Below, in pieces: positions 9,059 through 17,506 of a stretch of 64,000 nt of DNA. The position numbers and the translations under genes are program-made. This stretch comes from Caballeronia turbans (GTDB lineage: Bacteria; Pseudomonadota; Gammaproteobacteria; Burkholderiales; Burkholderiaceae), in the NCBI GenBank assembly GCA_001544655.2, contig FCOD02000024.1, positions 1 to 64,000 on the forward strand, written 5' to 3'. Numbering within the stretch: the stretch's first letter is position 1; every line of letters starts with the position of its first letter. Below the pieces are notes generated by a model. It saw nothing but the letters and a program-made list of their open reading frames with translations. It searched no databases and was not told the DNA's origin.

Positions 9059-9280
9059 TCAGTTGCGCGCCTCCGTGCCCTTCAACTCGTCGTGTTTGTG
9101 AGCATGCGTCGCGGCGTACTTTAGTTCGAAATGCGCTCCCTTCCCACTTCGCGTCGGCGGGAAGTGCTCTCCCTCCACACAGGTCACTTCAAACGTATTC
9201 TTGCCGTCCTCGTGTACGACCGAGTAGATGCCGCTGACCTTCACGATTTCGCCGGGCTTGTATGCGGTGTCGCCTGCCAT
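9059..9280 (-). CDS. YjzC-like small protein
   Basis: A 73-residue protein with the pattern seen in YjzC-type proteins: KPGEIVKVSGIY near the N-terminus, then FEVTCVEGEHFPPT and a Gly-rich strand. The C-terminus is His/Lys-rich (ATHAHKHDELKG). The start at 9280 has a good GGAGG. The function of the family is not known. It lies about 140 bp upstream of dodecin on the same strand but probably has its own promoter. Confidence 0.7.
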   Translation of the reverse strand: MAGDTAYKPGEIVKVSGIYSVVHEDGKNTFEVTCVEGEHFPPTRSGKGAHFELKYAATHAHKHDELKGTEARN

Positions 9281-9560
9281 GGGTGCCTCCAGGTGTGATG
9301 TGCACTTGAGGCTTAAGCAAGCCGCGTTCCGGAGAGCGGCCGAGCCGGGCGGCGTGCTTCCCTTCTTTGCTTCTCAAGGAGCGACGGCCAGATAATGACA
9401 TTCACATTGCCGGTCTCGTCTCCGGCGTTACGCACATTACGCCCTTCGCGGTGCCGGGCCGCTGGCGGCCCGTAACGAGCCCACACCTACGCGCGAAACG
9501 ACCATTCGGATAGCTCATGAGTTCGGCTGAGGTTGTAGTCAGCGACGATGTTTTCGGCTT

Positions 9561-9803
9561 CAGACGGGGTATGCGCCAGTCCTTGTGATGGAGAATGGCA
9601 AGTACGTGGTAAAGCCACTGCGATACCAGTGCCGAATCGCCGGCAAACCTGTGAACTATGATGTGAAGTGCTTCGGTTACACACATGCAGTGATGCTCGT
9701 TGATGTCTTTTTCGAAAACATCAAGAAAGCGAAGTACGAGAAGGTCGCGCTGGCGCTCGCCTGGAGAACGCGACTTACTTTCTTTTGCCGCAATCACGGA
9801 TGA
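9561..9803 (+). pseudogene. remnant of an SRAP (HMCES/YedK) abasic-site protein gene
   Basis: The reading frame on this strand carries a recognisable middle piece of an SOS-response-associated peptidase family protein: GYAPVLVMENGK, then KPLRYQCRIAGKPVNYDVK, then GYTHAVMLVDVFFENI. In intact relatives about 18 residues (a T-Y-N-A-R-R-D segment) separate the second and third blocks; here they are fused directly. The N-terminal catalytic Cys start is missing and the C-terminus runs into unrelated sequence. The gene is therefore an internally deleted, truncated remnant. Family members crosslink to abasic sites in single-stranded DNA. The long antisense frame here is not supported. Confidence 0.6.
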
Positions 9804-10057
9804 GCCCTCACCGGAGGTCGAGGCCGCAGGCAGAAGCAATGTATGCAATATCGGATGATAGAGACAGCCTTGCTACGAGCATCAACTTGCAGCATAACGA
9901 TGCACCGGACGAACCCGCGCGCTGAGAGCGCTTAATTTGGTCACGCTCCTTGTCGCGCCAATCGAGCGTTCTGTGCAGGCAAGTCGCATGTCGATCATAG
10001 GTCGCGGAACACCGCGAATGAGCCAGACTGGCTCAGATTCTCGAAAAGGAGACTCGG

Positions 10058-10330
10058 GTGATACGCAAGACGCTTAATGCTTCGCGGCTCCAGCAAGAGG
10101 TCGACCGTCGAATTCATCGACTGCAAGAAGTCGTCGAGGATGGAGTGAAGATTCGTGTGCCGCGGCCCCAGTTACAAGAGACCGACAAAACAGGCTGCAA
10201 TTGGAACATGAGCAATTTCGGGAACGCAGTCGGCTTCGAGCGCGACATCGAGGGCGTGCTTAAAGCTGTGCGTGCCGAGTACAACCTTAGTACCGAAACA
10301 AAAGACCCCCGCAACCCGTTCGAGGAGTAG
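10058..10330 (+). CDS. hypothetical protein, 90 residues
   Basis: A small basic-to-acidic protein with an N-terminal helix (LNASRLQQEVDRRIHRLQEV), a central TGCNWNMSNFG segment and a charged C-terminus. The GTG start is preceded by AAAAGGAG at good spacing, which supports real translation. The 'D-x-T-G-C-N-W' core resembles conserved hypothetical proteins I associate with Burkholderiaceae, but I cannot name a function. It is a single-gene unit. Confidence 0.65.
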   Translation: MIRKTLNASRLQQEVDRRIHRLQEVVEDGVKIRVPRPQLQETDKTGCNWNMSNFGNAVGFERDIEGVLKAVRAEYNLSTETKDPRNPFEE

Positions 10331-10483
10331 CCACGAAAGCCATCGGTTCCTGAATTTGCCGGTTTTATGTCTTAGCTGTGCAACTTCGCGTGCAAGCGCC
10401 GCGTGACGTATCGGTGCAGCTGCTACGCCACGCGGCACGCATTCCCTTGAGGACAACCCATGCCCTTTCTCAAGGGTCGATAA

Positions 10484-10675
10484 TCACAGCTTCATGCCAA
10501 CGTGGGCAGGGGCTGGGTCGGGCGTATTTTCCAGTGTGTTTATGTCGTGGATAACACGGTAGGCTTCAACAAGTGCTTTTTCTTTCTCCACATCATGCCC
10601 ACCTACGACACGGGCCATCTCGGTACGAGACAGTTCCTTTTCCTGGCGAAGGTCAACAATAGTCAGCGTGCTCAT
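10484..10675 (-). CDS. small peptide with double-glycine-type leader
   Basis: A 63-residue peptide. The first 25 residues read like a class II bacteriocin-type leader: LTIVDLRQEKELSRTEMARVVGG, with the E-L-S-R-x-x-M-x-x-V-x-G-G pattern ending in GG. The remaining 38 residues are charged and contain no cysteine. Such leaders are normally cut by C39-peptidase ABC exporters, but none is encoded in this window. The start at 10675 has an AGGGTGA upstream. It could be a secreted peptide or a regulator that only shares the leader motif. Confidence 0.6.
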   Translation of the reverse strand: MSTLTIVDLRQEKELSRTEMARVVGGHDVEKEKALVEAYRVIHDINTLENTPDPAPAHVGMKL

Positions 10676-11092
10676 TTCGATTCACCCTAAAAGTAATGTG
10701 GGGTAAGGAACGGGATTGTGATTGAGCGGCTCGCATCTGCGCTCGCTTAGCTATAGACACGTTCTGTGCCAAGCTCAATCCTGTCACTACGAACGGGCCC
10801 AACTTACTGTTTACAAATGGCAAATCTGGAATCCTCTTTTTCACTCCGTCAGGTCGCGGCAGCGAAGTGTGTGATGGATTGCGACACATCACAAAGCTTC
10901 TGTTGGCAACGTGGAAACACCAGGCGATGGCCGTCGGAGCGAGGACCAACCCTCTGAATCGCCGGACACGGCCTCTCACCCCCAGTGCGGGTATACGCGA
11001 GGACTCTGTAATCATCTCCCGAACTCGGAGTACGCTGTTGGTACCATTACGTCGTCGCAAATGACTAACCGACAAAGGCGGACAGGCGGGAA
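10676..11092. other. 417-bp region with no gene seen
   Basis: Frames on both strands here are short and have no family-like features. It must hold the promoter of the leader-peptide gene on one side and of the 167-residue unknown on the other. No repeat, RNA motif or strong hairpin was recognised. Confidence 0.5.
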
Positions 11093-11596
11093 ATGGATAT
11101 CTTTTACTATTGGCAGAAGTTCGAGCCGGACTTGAAGAACGGTCAGGTCGGCTACTTCGGCTCCAACAGCGCGAAGATAGCTGAACTCAAGGAGCGGTTG
11201 CCGAAGCGCCTATGGGTTTTCAAAACGCCCAAGGGCATGAAAGGCTCTGTCCAACTGCTCGGCTCATTGCTAGTCAGTGATGAGCCCAAGGTTGCGGTGA
11301 ACGCCGAGTATCCAAACTTGATTTACTACGACCCGTTCTCGCCCGAGACGGTCTTGTTCGCTGACTCGAACGCGCCCGGACGAATTGAGGACGTGACACG
11401 CCTTCTTCAGCACCGCCTCCTCCACGCATTCAAATCGAACTTCCAGGGCGACGCGGGATTGCAGGCACTGGAATCAAACGTAGTGCGGGAACTGGAAGCA
11501 CTGTGCGCCGATTGGGGCAAGGTGCAACTGCTCGAGCGAGTAGAAGACCGAAAGAAGGTGCAGCTAATCAACCCCTTCGCGCAACCGTCACGTTGA
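11093..11596 (+). CDS. hypothetical protein, 167 residues
   Basis: A soluble protein with aromatic N-terminus (MDIFYYWQKFEPDLKNGQVG), a basic strand-rich middle (KRLWVFKTPKGMKGSVQLLGSLLV) and a helical C-terminal half. A GGGAAATGG precedes the start weakly. I do not recognise the family. The 'FKTPKG-x-KG' segment suggests nucleic-acid or phosphate contact, but that is speculation. It stands alone between a noncoding region and a convergent MBL-fold gene, in a stretch of accessory-looking small genes. Confidence 0.7.
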   Translation: MDIFYYWQKFEPDLKNGQVGYFGSNSAKIAELKERLPKRLWVFKTPKGMKGSVQLLGSLLVSDEPKVAVNAEYPNLIYYDPFSPETVLFADSNAPGRIEDVTRLLQHRLLHAFKSNFQGDAGLQALESNVVRELEALCADWGKVQLLERVEDRKKVQLINPFAQPSR

Positions 11597-11667
11597 ACCC
11601 CCGAGTATTCGACAGGCTGGAAAAATTGGCCGCTTGCTGTCTCTCGCTCTTCTGCGCCGCACTTTAG

Positions 11668-12399
11668 TCAGGCGCGTTCGACGCTGTCAGCGAGCGCGCG
11701 CAACAAGGCCGCACCATCGCCATGCCAAGCGCTGCCGTGCATGCAGGCCAGCGTTGTCGGCTGCAATGCAGCAAGGCGTTCTAGCATTTGGCGGGCGTAC
11801 CTGGTGTGTGAGAAGTAATCCATCTTTTGACGGAACGTTTCGCTGGGTTCGAGGATGTCACCCTCGGTAAGTGGCGGGGGATGCGAACCGCCTTGGGTAA
11901 ACAAGTCCCCACAGAGCAGCGTTGCCGACGCAGTCTCCATGAGAAATCCGCATTCCCACGCGTGCGGTAGATGCGGCGTATCAAGCCACCGCACGCTGTG
12001 CTGCCCGAGCGAGATCGTCTCGTCATCACTGAGCGCGCGTGGCGGCCGGTCGGCATAATCGCTAACTGAAACCATGGCCGCGACTTGGCCGCACAGTGGC
12101 TCCGCACGCGGCGCGACCGCGAGAAACTCGTTGAGTGCGCCGCATTCGTCGGCCTCGAAATGGGAGAAACCGATATAGCGCAGTCGATCGATTGGTACTA
12201 TGCGCTCGACTGCTTCACGGACGACGGGAAACATCCTGCGCAGGCCGGTGTGAAATAGCAGGGGTTCGTCGTCGTCGATTAGATACTGGTTGAACGAGAA
12301 TCCTCCACCGCCGGGGATTTCGACTGGAGTGGAGATGCGATAGATGCGTTCCGCAATCTCGTTGACTACTGTACCGCTCGAAAGGGATAGGGCGGGCAT
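11668..12399 (-). CDS. MBL-fold metallohydrolase, flavodiiron/ODP-like
   Basis: A 243-residue metallo-beta-lactamase-fold protein. The metal motif reads S-H-F-E-A-D-E-C-G (about residues 79-87), the H-x-E-x-D pattern of flavodiiron protein and ODP (oxygen-binding di-iron) domains rather than the H-x-H-x-D-H of hydrolases. Further ligands are expected at H in DTPHLPHAWECG, D in LLCGDLF and H in LACMHGS. These domains reduce or sense oxygen or nitric oxide. It lacks the flavodoxin domain of FprA. AAAGGAG lies upstream of the ATG. No partner gene is adjacent. Confidence 0.85.
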   Translation of the reverse strand: MPALSLSSGTVVNEIAERIYRISTPVEIPGGGGFSFNQYLIDDDEPLLFHTGLRRMFPVVREAVERIVPIDRLRYIGFSHFEADECGALNEFLAVAPRAEPLCGQVAAMVSVSDYADRPPRALSDDETISLGQHSVRWLDTPHLPHAWECGFLMETASATLLCGDLFTQGGSHPPPLTEGDILEPSETFRQKMDYFSHTRYARQMLERLAALQPTTLACMHGSAWHGDGAALLRALADSVERA

Positions 12400-12628
12400 G
12401 ATGCGCTCCTTTCTTGGGCAACTTACATTGTCCAGGCTCGGTCAGACCGTCGATGCACGTGCTGCGATTTTCGACGATCCAGGTATTGATGTCCATTGCT
12501 TCTGGGCGTCGACAACCCGGCGTGGGCATGCATCGTCCTTGAAATGAAGGCATCGCGAGCCTATCCTGATTGAGCAGACAGATCCGGGCCGCAAGCCGTG
12601 CGGACGGCATCGGTCAGAGGAGACGCTC

Positions 12629-13198
12629 ATGCGGCGCTTGCTCCTTCTCATGGTCGGGTTATTCATGAGCGCGATGTCGCTACATGCGGATGCGGACGAC
12701 GCTCGCGAGCGTCAACGACGCGACAATCAGCGCGTCCTCAAGGTGTTTGATGCGAACGGCAAACTTGTCGGACGGCTCGCGTCGGATCGCAGCGGTGACG
12801 GCGTTTATCTCGATGTAGACGGCGCGATCGTCTTCGCCGCCGTGACATGGCTGCGCATCGATGTCAACGACACCGATTCGTCGAGATTCCAGTGGAAGAC
12901 GTTCGGCCCGTTCCAGTATTCGACCACCGACTGCAGCGGTTCGCCGATCATCTCTCCTTGGAGCGGCCCGCGTCCTTCCATCGCGATGAGAAATGGCGCC
13001 GAGGTCACGCTCCTGATCGCGGGCGATACCGTCTCGTCGCCGGCGCAGATCGTCGCGGTGTCCGACGGAACGACGTGCAAGCCGCCTCCGGTCATCGGTC
13101 ACATGCCGCCTTCGACCGCGCCCGTGCCCGCGTTCACCGCGGAGACGAGTTATCCGCTGACGGCCCATTATCCCGAGCCGCTGACGATCGGCTATTGA
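12629..13198 (+). CDS. secreted protein of a tandem family, copy 1
   Basis: A 189-residue protein with a signal peptide (MRRLLLLMVGLFMSAMSLHADA). The mature part starts with a charged stretch, then RVLKVFDANGKLVGRLASD, a beta-rich body, a T-x-D-C-S-G-S-P motif and a C-terminal HYPEPLTIGY. GAGGAGA precedes the ATG. It is the first of three adjacent paralogues on the same strand that share the V-x-D-A-N/Q-G-x-x-V/I-G start, the D-C-S-G motif and the H-P/Y-P-E-P-L-x-I end. One conserved Cys pair (D-C-S-G and a later Cys) may form a disulfide. Function unknown; probably periplasmic or extracellular. Confidence 0.75.
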   Translation: MRRLLLLMVGLFMSAMSLHADADDARERQRRDNQRVLKVFDANGKLVGRLASDRSGDGVYLDVDGAIVFAAVTWLRIDVNDTDSSRFQWKTFGPFQYSTTDCSGSPIISPWSGPRPSIAMRNGAEVTLLIAGDTVSSPAQIVAVSDGTTCKPPPVIGHMPPSTAPVPAFTAETSYPLTAHYPEPLTIGY

Positions 13199-13224
13199 CC
13201 AGCTGCGATAGACGGAGACGCGTC

Positions 13225-13782
13225 GTGGGACGATTCCTCGTTATGCTGCTCATCTTGTGCGCTAGTCTGAGTGCCGCAGGCGGGCGCGTTGACCGGGGAC
13301 GCGATGCGCGCGACGAAGCGCGCCTGCCAATGGTGTACGACGCGCAAGGGCGCGCGGTCGGACCGCTGGCGTTTTTCGCGGGCGTCGTCGGCGTGTATAT
13401 CGCGATAGACGGCGAGCCCGTGTTCGTCATCGTCGATCACAAGCGCATCGGTCCGTCCCAGTACTCGGCATCGGAGTACGAATGGGTCGGCTATCCGTCC
13501 GTCGGGTACGCGTCGGCCGACTGCAGCGGAAGCGTGTTGGTTCCCTTATCGGCCAGTCCAACGCCGTCCATCGCGGTCAGAGACGGTGTCGACGTGACGG
13601 TTTATACCGCCGTCGAGGGGTATTCCGGCAATGTGCATGTGTGGTCGTTGAGGCAGACGGATGGTTCCGGCGCGACCTCATGCAGCCCGACGCCGTACGA
13701 CCAAGGCTCGCTGTATTGGGCGGTCAGAAGCACGTATCCGCTGACTCAGCGTCATCCCGAACCGTTGCGCATCGTCTTCTGA
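13225..13782 (+). CDS. secreted protein of a tandem family, copy 2
   Basis: A 185-residue paralogue of the preceding gene, 26 bp downstream. The GTG start at 13225 follows CGGAGAC and gives a signal peptide (FLVMLLILCASLSAAGG). It keeps MVYDAQGRAVGPLAFF, ADCSGS and HPEPLRIVF, with an insertion of Tyr/Gly-rich sequence in the middle (YEWVGYPSVGYASADC). Divergence from copies 1 and 3 is considerable, so the duplication is not recent. Function unknown. Confidence 0.72.
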   Translation: MGRFLVMLLILCASLSAAGGRVDRGRDARDEARLPMVYDAQGRAVGPLAFFAGVVGVYIAIDGEPVFVIVDHKRIGPSQYSASEYEWVGYPSVGYASADCSGSVLVPLSASPTPSIAVRDGVDVTVYTAVEGYSGNVHVWSLRQTDGSGATSCSPTPYDQGSLYWAVRSTYPLTQRHPEPLRIVF

Positions 13783-13815
13783 TGCGGTCGGAGTGCGGTC
13801 CTCATGGAGGCCGAT

Positions 13816-14355
13816 ATGAAACGCTTCCTGGCTGGAGCACTGTTCGCGCTCTATACGATCGCGCCGCTTGCGGACGATTCTGCGCATCACGCGAAACATC
13901 GCCTCCTAAGAGTCTTCGATGCGAACGGACGCGTGATCGGCAATCTCGCAAGTTTCAGCGGTCAAAACGGTGTCGCGTTCACGGCCGGGGACGCGACCAC
14001 CGTCGTGCCCATCACGCGGATCCAGGACGCGAGCTTCCACTTCTCCGCGACCGATTTCCAATGGCTCGCTGTTTCGTCCGGCCAATTCACGTCGACGGAT
14101 TGCAGCGGCGATCCCGTCATCCTGTCCGCGTGGGGACCCCGGTTCGCGATTCCGGTCAGACGGGGTGGCGAGGTCACGGTGTACTTCGCCTCCGCAGGTC
14201 CGGCGGTGCCCTTGACCGTCCGCTCCAGCTTCGGGGGCACCGGTCCGCCCGTATGCAACCAATATCCGAGCCCTTTGACGATCGCGGGGTACCCCGCAGC
14301 CGCGAAGCTCGTCATTACCCGTGATCATCCGGAGCCGCTCAGAATCCGATATTGA
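13816..14355 (+). CDS. secreted protein of a tandem family, copy 3
   Basis: A 179-residue paralogue, 33 bp after copy 2. I start at 13816 because GGAGG lies five bases upstream; an ATG at 13804 would place that site inside the gene. The signal peptide is MKRFLAGALFALYTIAPLAD. Conserved blocks are RLLRVFDANGRVIGNLASF, STDCSGDPVI and DHPEPLRIRY. It is closest to copy 1 in the N-terminal block. The three genes are likely one operon. Confidence 0.75.
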   Translation: MKRFLAGALFALYTIAPLADDSAHHAKHRLLRVFDANGRVIGNLASFSGQNGVAFTAGDATTVVPITRIQDASFHFSATDFQWLAVSSGQFTSTDCSGDPVILSAWGPRFAIPVRRGGEVTVYFASAGPAVPLTVRSSFGGTGPPVCNQYPSPLTIAGYPAAAKLVITRDHPEPLRIRY

Positions 14356-14487
14356 CAAGCGTGACTTCTATCGCTGCCCGTTGCAGGCAGGCCATAAACG
14401 GCCCGAAGCGCGAGAGAGGCACGGTATTCAGGAAGCTGCTCGATGTCCCGCGACTGAGGAGCCATTGGTATCAGGAATGCGTCCAGC

Positions 14488-14676
14488 TCAGAACCCGACG
14501 CCTACGCCGACGCCCACTCCCGATCCAAAGCTGCCACCGCCAATGCCAACGCCGATGCTGGGGCCCGGCGCGTAGTAGCCGGGTCCATATACGGGCTCGC
14601 TGTAGCCGTACGGCGGAGCGGCAACGCATCCGGAGAACGCTACGGCAAGGGTCAAAAGACCGAAGAGTTTGAACAT
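14488..14676 (-). CDS. small glycine-rich lipoprotein
   Basis: A 62-residue precursor with a lipoprotein signal: hydrophobic FGLLTLAVA, lipobox F-S-G-C with Cys at residue 17. The mature peptide is Pro/Tyr/Gly-rich (GYSEPVYGPGYYAPG) and ends in alternating Gly-Val. GGGAGG precedes the start. It is convergent with the secreted-protein triplet. Such small lipoproteins are common in Burkholderiaceae; the role is unknown. Confidence 0.75.
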   Translation of the reverse strand: MFKLFGLLTLAVAFSGCVAAPPYGYSEPVYGPGYYAPGPSIGVGIGGGSFGSGVGVGVGVGF

Positions 14677-15071
14677 GAAGACCTCCCGTGTTGGAATAGA
14701 TAGCAAGCTCTGAGCCTGTTTCGGGGGCGGCATCCAGATGCGGCCCTTCTGCTGTCCGGTGACGGCACCGCGACGTCCCTTATCAATCGTTCCCCATGCT
14801 GACAGGCGCTCTAGCAAACCTGCGAACCTCCCTCCCGTTGAGTGAGGGTGGACCCTACGGCACCACTGCGGCCTTCGGAAGTTTTCGTCGAGCCTCCCCG
14901 CGGGCCGCCGCAAAACTTGCATTCGACCCTTCCCCCCGCTATACCTCAAAGAATCGGTAGTAAATCTGTAAGGAACAGGTTGTTGCCCGGGTGCTCGCAC
15001 TTCCCGCCGGCGTGAAGTCTCGTCTGGACTGCGGGCAGCGTTCGAATCCTAAGACCGAAAAAGGAAACGAC
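14677..15071. other. 395-bp divergent intergenic region
   Basis: It lies between the small lipoprotein and the lactate permease, which are transcribed away from each other, so it holds both promoters. Frames through it have no protein-like features. No specific operator or RNA motif was recognised. Confidence 0.5.
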
Positions 15072-16880
15072 ATGTACCAGCAGACCTACAACCCGTTGGG
15101 CAACGTATTCCTTTCGACGATCGTCGCGGCCATCCCCATTCTGACGCTGCTCTACTTCATCGCGCTGCATCGCCATCGCGATTCGCAGGGCAACGTCCAT
15201 CTCGGCATTTCAGCGCCTTACGCGGCGTTGTTCGGCGTGATCGCCGCGTTCATCGTCTCCTGTCTGGTGTTCCGGATGCCGGTGGCCTCGGCGGTGTCGG
15301 CGTTCGCGCTCGGCTCGCTGTCCGGTTTTCTCGGCATCATCTGGATCGTGCTGGCCGCGATGTTCCTTTACACGATGAGCGTCGTCACCGGCAAGTTCGA
15401 GATCGTCAAGGAATCGATCGTCCATATCTCGTTCGACCGCAGGCTGCAATGCGTGCTGATTGCGTTTTCGTTCGGCGCGATCATCGAAGGCACGTCCGGA
15501 TTCGGCACGCCCGTGGCGATCGCCGGCGCGGTGATGGTCGGGCTCGGCTTCAGGCCGTTTCAGTCCGCCGTGCTCAACCTGCTCGCGAATACGGCGCCGG
15601 TCGCGTGGGGCGCGATCGGCACGCCGATCGTCACGCTCGCCGCCGTGAGCGAGCTCGATCAGGTCACGCTCTCCGCGATGGCCGGCCACCAGTTGCCGTT
15701 CGTATCGCTGCTCGTGCCGTTCTGGCTCGTCGCGACCTTCGTGAAGATGGAGGGCGGATCCTGGAAGGAAGTCTTCGAAGTCTGGCCGGCGATGCTGTGC
15801 GCGGGCGGATCGTTCGCGCTGATGCAGTTTTACGCGTCCGGAAGTCACGCGCTCCATCTGATGACCGATGTGGTGTCGGGCGTGTTTTCGGTGATCTGCA
15901 CGGCGCTGTTCCTGCGCTTCGTCTGGCATCCGAAGACGCGCTTTCTGCTCAGGTCCGAGCGCGAGGCGCTCGCGCGGCAGGGCAAGAGCACGGCCACGGT
16001 CGCGACCGACAAGTCGGAGTGGAAGTACAAATACTCTGTCGGCGAAACCGTGTATGCGTGGATGCCCTGGGTGATTCTGATCGCGTGTTGCGCGCTGTGG
16101 GGCGTGCCCGAATTCAAGAAATTCCTCAACAGCCTGTTCGCCGGTGTCACCTTCTCGACGACGCTCCTCGGCTCGCCCTTCAAAGGCACGCTGTCCTTGC
16201 CCGTCTGGGACATGCCCGCGCTGCACAACCTCGTGCATCGGATGCCGCCGGTCGCGCCCGTCAACGCCAAAGCGGAAGCGGCCCGCTTCACGATCAACTG
16301 GCTATCGGCGGCGGGCACCGGCGTGTTCGTCGCGGCCATGCTGTCGGGCTTCGTGCTGCGTCTGTCCGCCGTGCAATGGAAGGACGCCTTCATGCAGACC
16401 ATGCGCCGCATGAAGATTCCCGTGCTGGTGATCGCGCAGGTGCTGGGCCTCGGCTTTCTTACGCGCTACTCGGGCACCGACGCGGTGCTCGGACTCGCTT
16501 TCACGGGCGCGGGCGTGTTCTACCCGTTCTTCGCGGCGTTCCTCGGTTGGCTCGGCGTGTTCCTGACCGGTTCGGACACGGCGTCGAACGCGCTCTTCGG
16601 CAGTTTGCAGCGCATCACCGCGCAACAGCTCAACCTGAATCCAATCCTGATCGTCGCGACGAATTCGACGGGCGGCGTGATGGGCAAGATGATCGATGCG
16701 CAATCGATCATGGTCGCATGCGCCGCGTGCTACGACGATCCCAAGGAACGCGCTTTTGCGCTCGGGCCGATCTTCCGGACCGTGTTCTTCCATTCGATCG
16801 CGGGCGCGGCGGTGATCGGCGTGATTGCGATGCTGCAGGCGTATGTGTTTCCGTGGATGATTCCGGTGCCGCCGCAATGA
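15072..16880 (+). CDS. lldP: L-lactate permease
   Basis: A 602-residue inner-membrane protein with many hydrophobic segments. It matches the LctP/LldP family by NPLGN near the N-terminus, IIEGTSGFGTPVAIAGA near residues 137-153, the ANTAPVAWGAIGTPI loop, and the C-terminal GSDTASNALFGSLQ and TNSTGGVMGKMI blocks. It imports lactate (or glycolate) with protons. The ATG at 15072 follows AAAGGAAAC and directly precedes the conserved N-terminus; an upstream in-frame extension is not family-like. No lactate dehydrogenase or regulator is adjacent. Confidence 0.93.
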   Translation: MYQQTYNPLGNVFLSTIVAAIPILTLLYFIALHRHRDSQGNVHLGISAPYAALFGVIAAFIVSCLVFRMPVASAVSAFALGSLSGFLGIIWIVLAAMFLYTMSVVTGKFEIVKESIVHISFDRRLQCVLIAFSFGAIIEGTSGFGTPVAIAGAVMVGLGFRPFQSAVLNLLANTAPVAWGAIGTPIVTLAAVSELDQVTLSAMAGHQLPFVSLLVPFWLVATFVKMEGGSWKEVFEVWPAMLCAGGSFALMQFYASGSHALHLMTDVVSGVFSVICTALFLRFVWHPKTRFLLRSEREALARQGKSTATVATDKSEWKYKYSVGETVYAWMPWVILIACCALWGVPEFKKFLNSLFAGVTFSTTLLGSPFKGTLSLPVWDMPALHNLVHRMPPVAPVNAKAEAARFTINWLSAAGTGVFVAAMLSGFVLRLSAVQWKDAFMQTMRRMKIPVLVIAQVLGLGFLTRYSGTDAVLGLAFTGAGVFYPFFAAFLGWLGVFLTGSDTASNALFGSLQRITAQQLNLNPILIVATNSTGGVMGKMIDAQSIMVACAACYDDPKERAFALGPIFRTVFFHSIAGAAVIGVIAMLQAYVFPWMIPVPPQ

Positions 16881-16887
16881 CGCCAGC

Positions 16888-17244
16888 TCAATAACGCGCG
16901 TAAACGATGCCGAGTATCTTCGCCTCGTCGTCGAAGATTTCGAGCATGTCGGTGAGCGCCTGCACCGGCCCCGCGTTAATGACGAAGCATGCGTAGGCGG
17001 GACGCGGGCCGCTCTTCGCGTCTAGGTAGCCCGGCATGCTCATCGCGACCATCTGACCGTTGGTCACGGTCGCACCGCTTTTGACGCTGACGTGCGCCCT
17101 GCCGGCGACATTCTTGCCGGTGTAGCCCGCGTCACTCAGCGAACGCCCCACCAACTCGCGGCGCGACATGTCCCGCTGGATCGCAAGATAGTTGCGGAAG
17201 TCATTGAGTAGTCGGAGATGCCCGTACTGCTCATGCTCGATCAT
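16888..17244 (-). pseudogene. probable C-terminal remnant of a D-Ala-D-Ala carboxypeptidase-like gene
   Basis: The 118-residue frame contains AGRAHVSVKSGAT (resembling the K-T/S-G active-site strand of penicillin-binding serine enzymes), then PGYLDAKSGPRPAYACFVINAGPV and FDDEAKILGIVYARY, which look like the last strands and helix of a carboxypeptidase. The S-x-x-K and S/Y-x-N motifs that should lie upstream are absent and no related frame continues beyond 17244. I therefore read it as a gene fragment. It could instead be a small real protein of unknown type. Confidence 0.4.
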
Positions 17245-17506
17245 GGCCTCGAGCGACTTGTCACGTTCACCAGCGACACAAGAGAATGCGCACCGGAACC
17301 TTATATAACGAGAATGGACTGGACATCACGTGAGTGAGTGAGTGGAATCGCCGTCGCACCGCAAGTGCCCCTCCTCGCATGGCAATGAGATACAGATAGC
17401 AAGACGACCACGTGTCTGCCCAATGAAACGTCGACCGGCAGTAGTACGTCGTCTTCCTCACCGCCCGTAATGGCCGGATCGCGCACCTGCGCGAATATTT
17501 CGATCG

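Noticed and set aside
9402-9848. 148-residue minus-strand frame
   Set aside because: It is antisense to the SRAP remnant, whose conserved blocks are on the plus strand, and has no family features or ribosome site.
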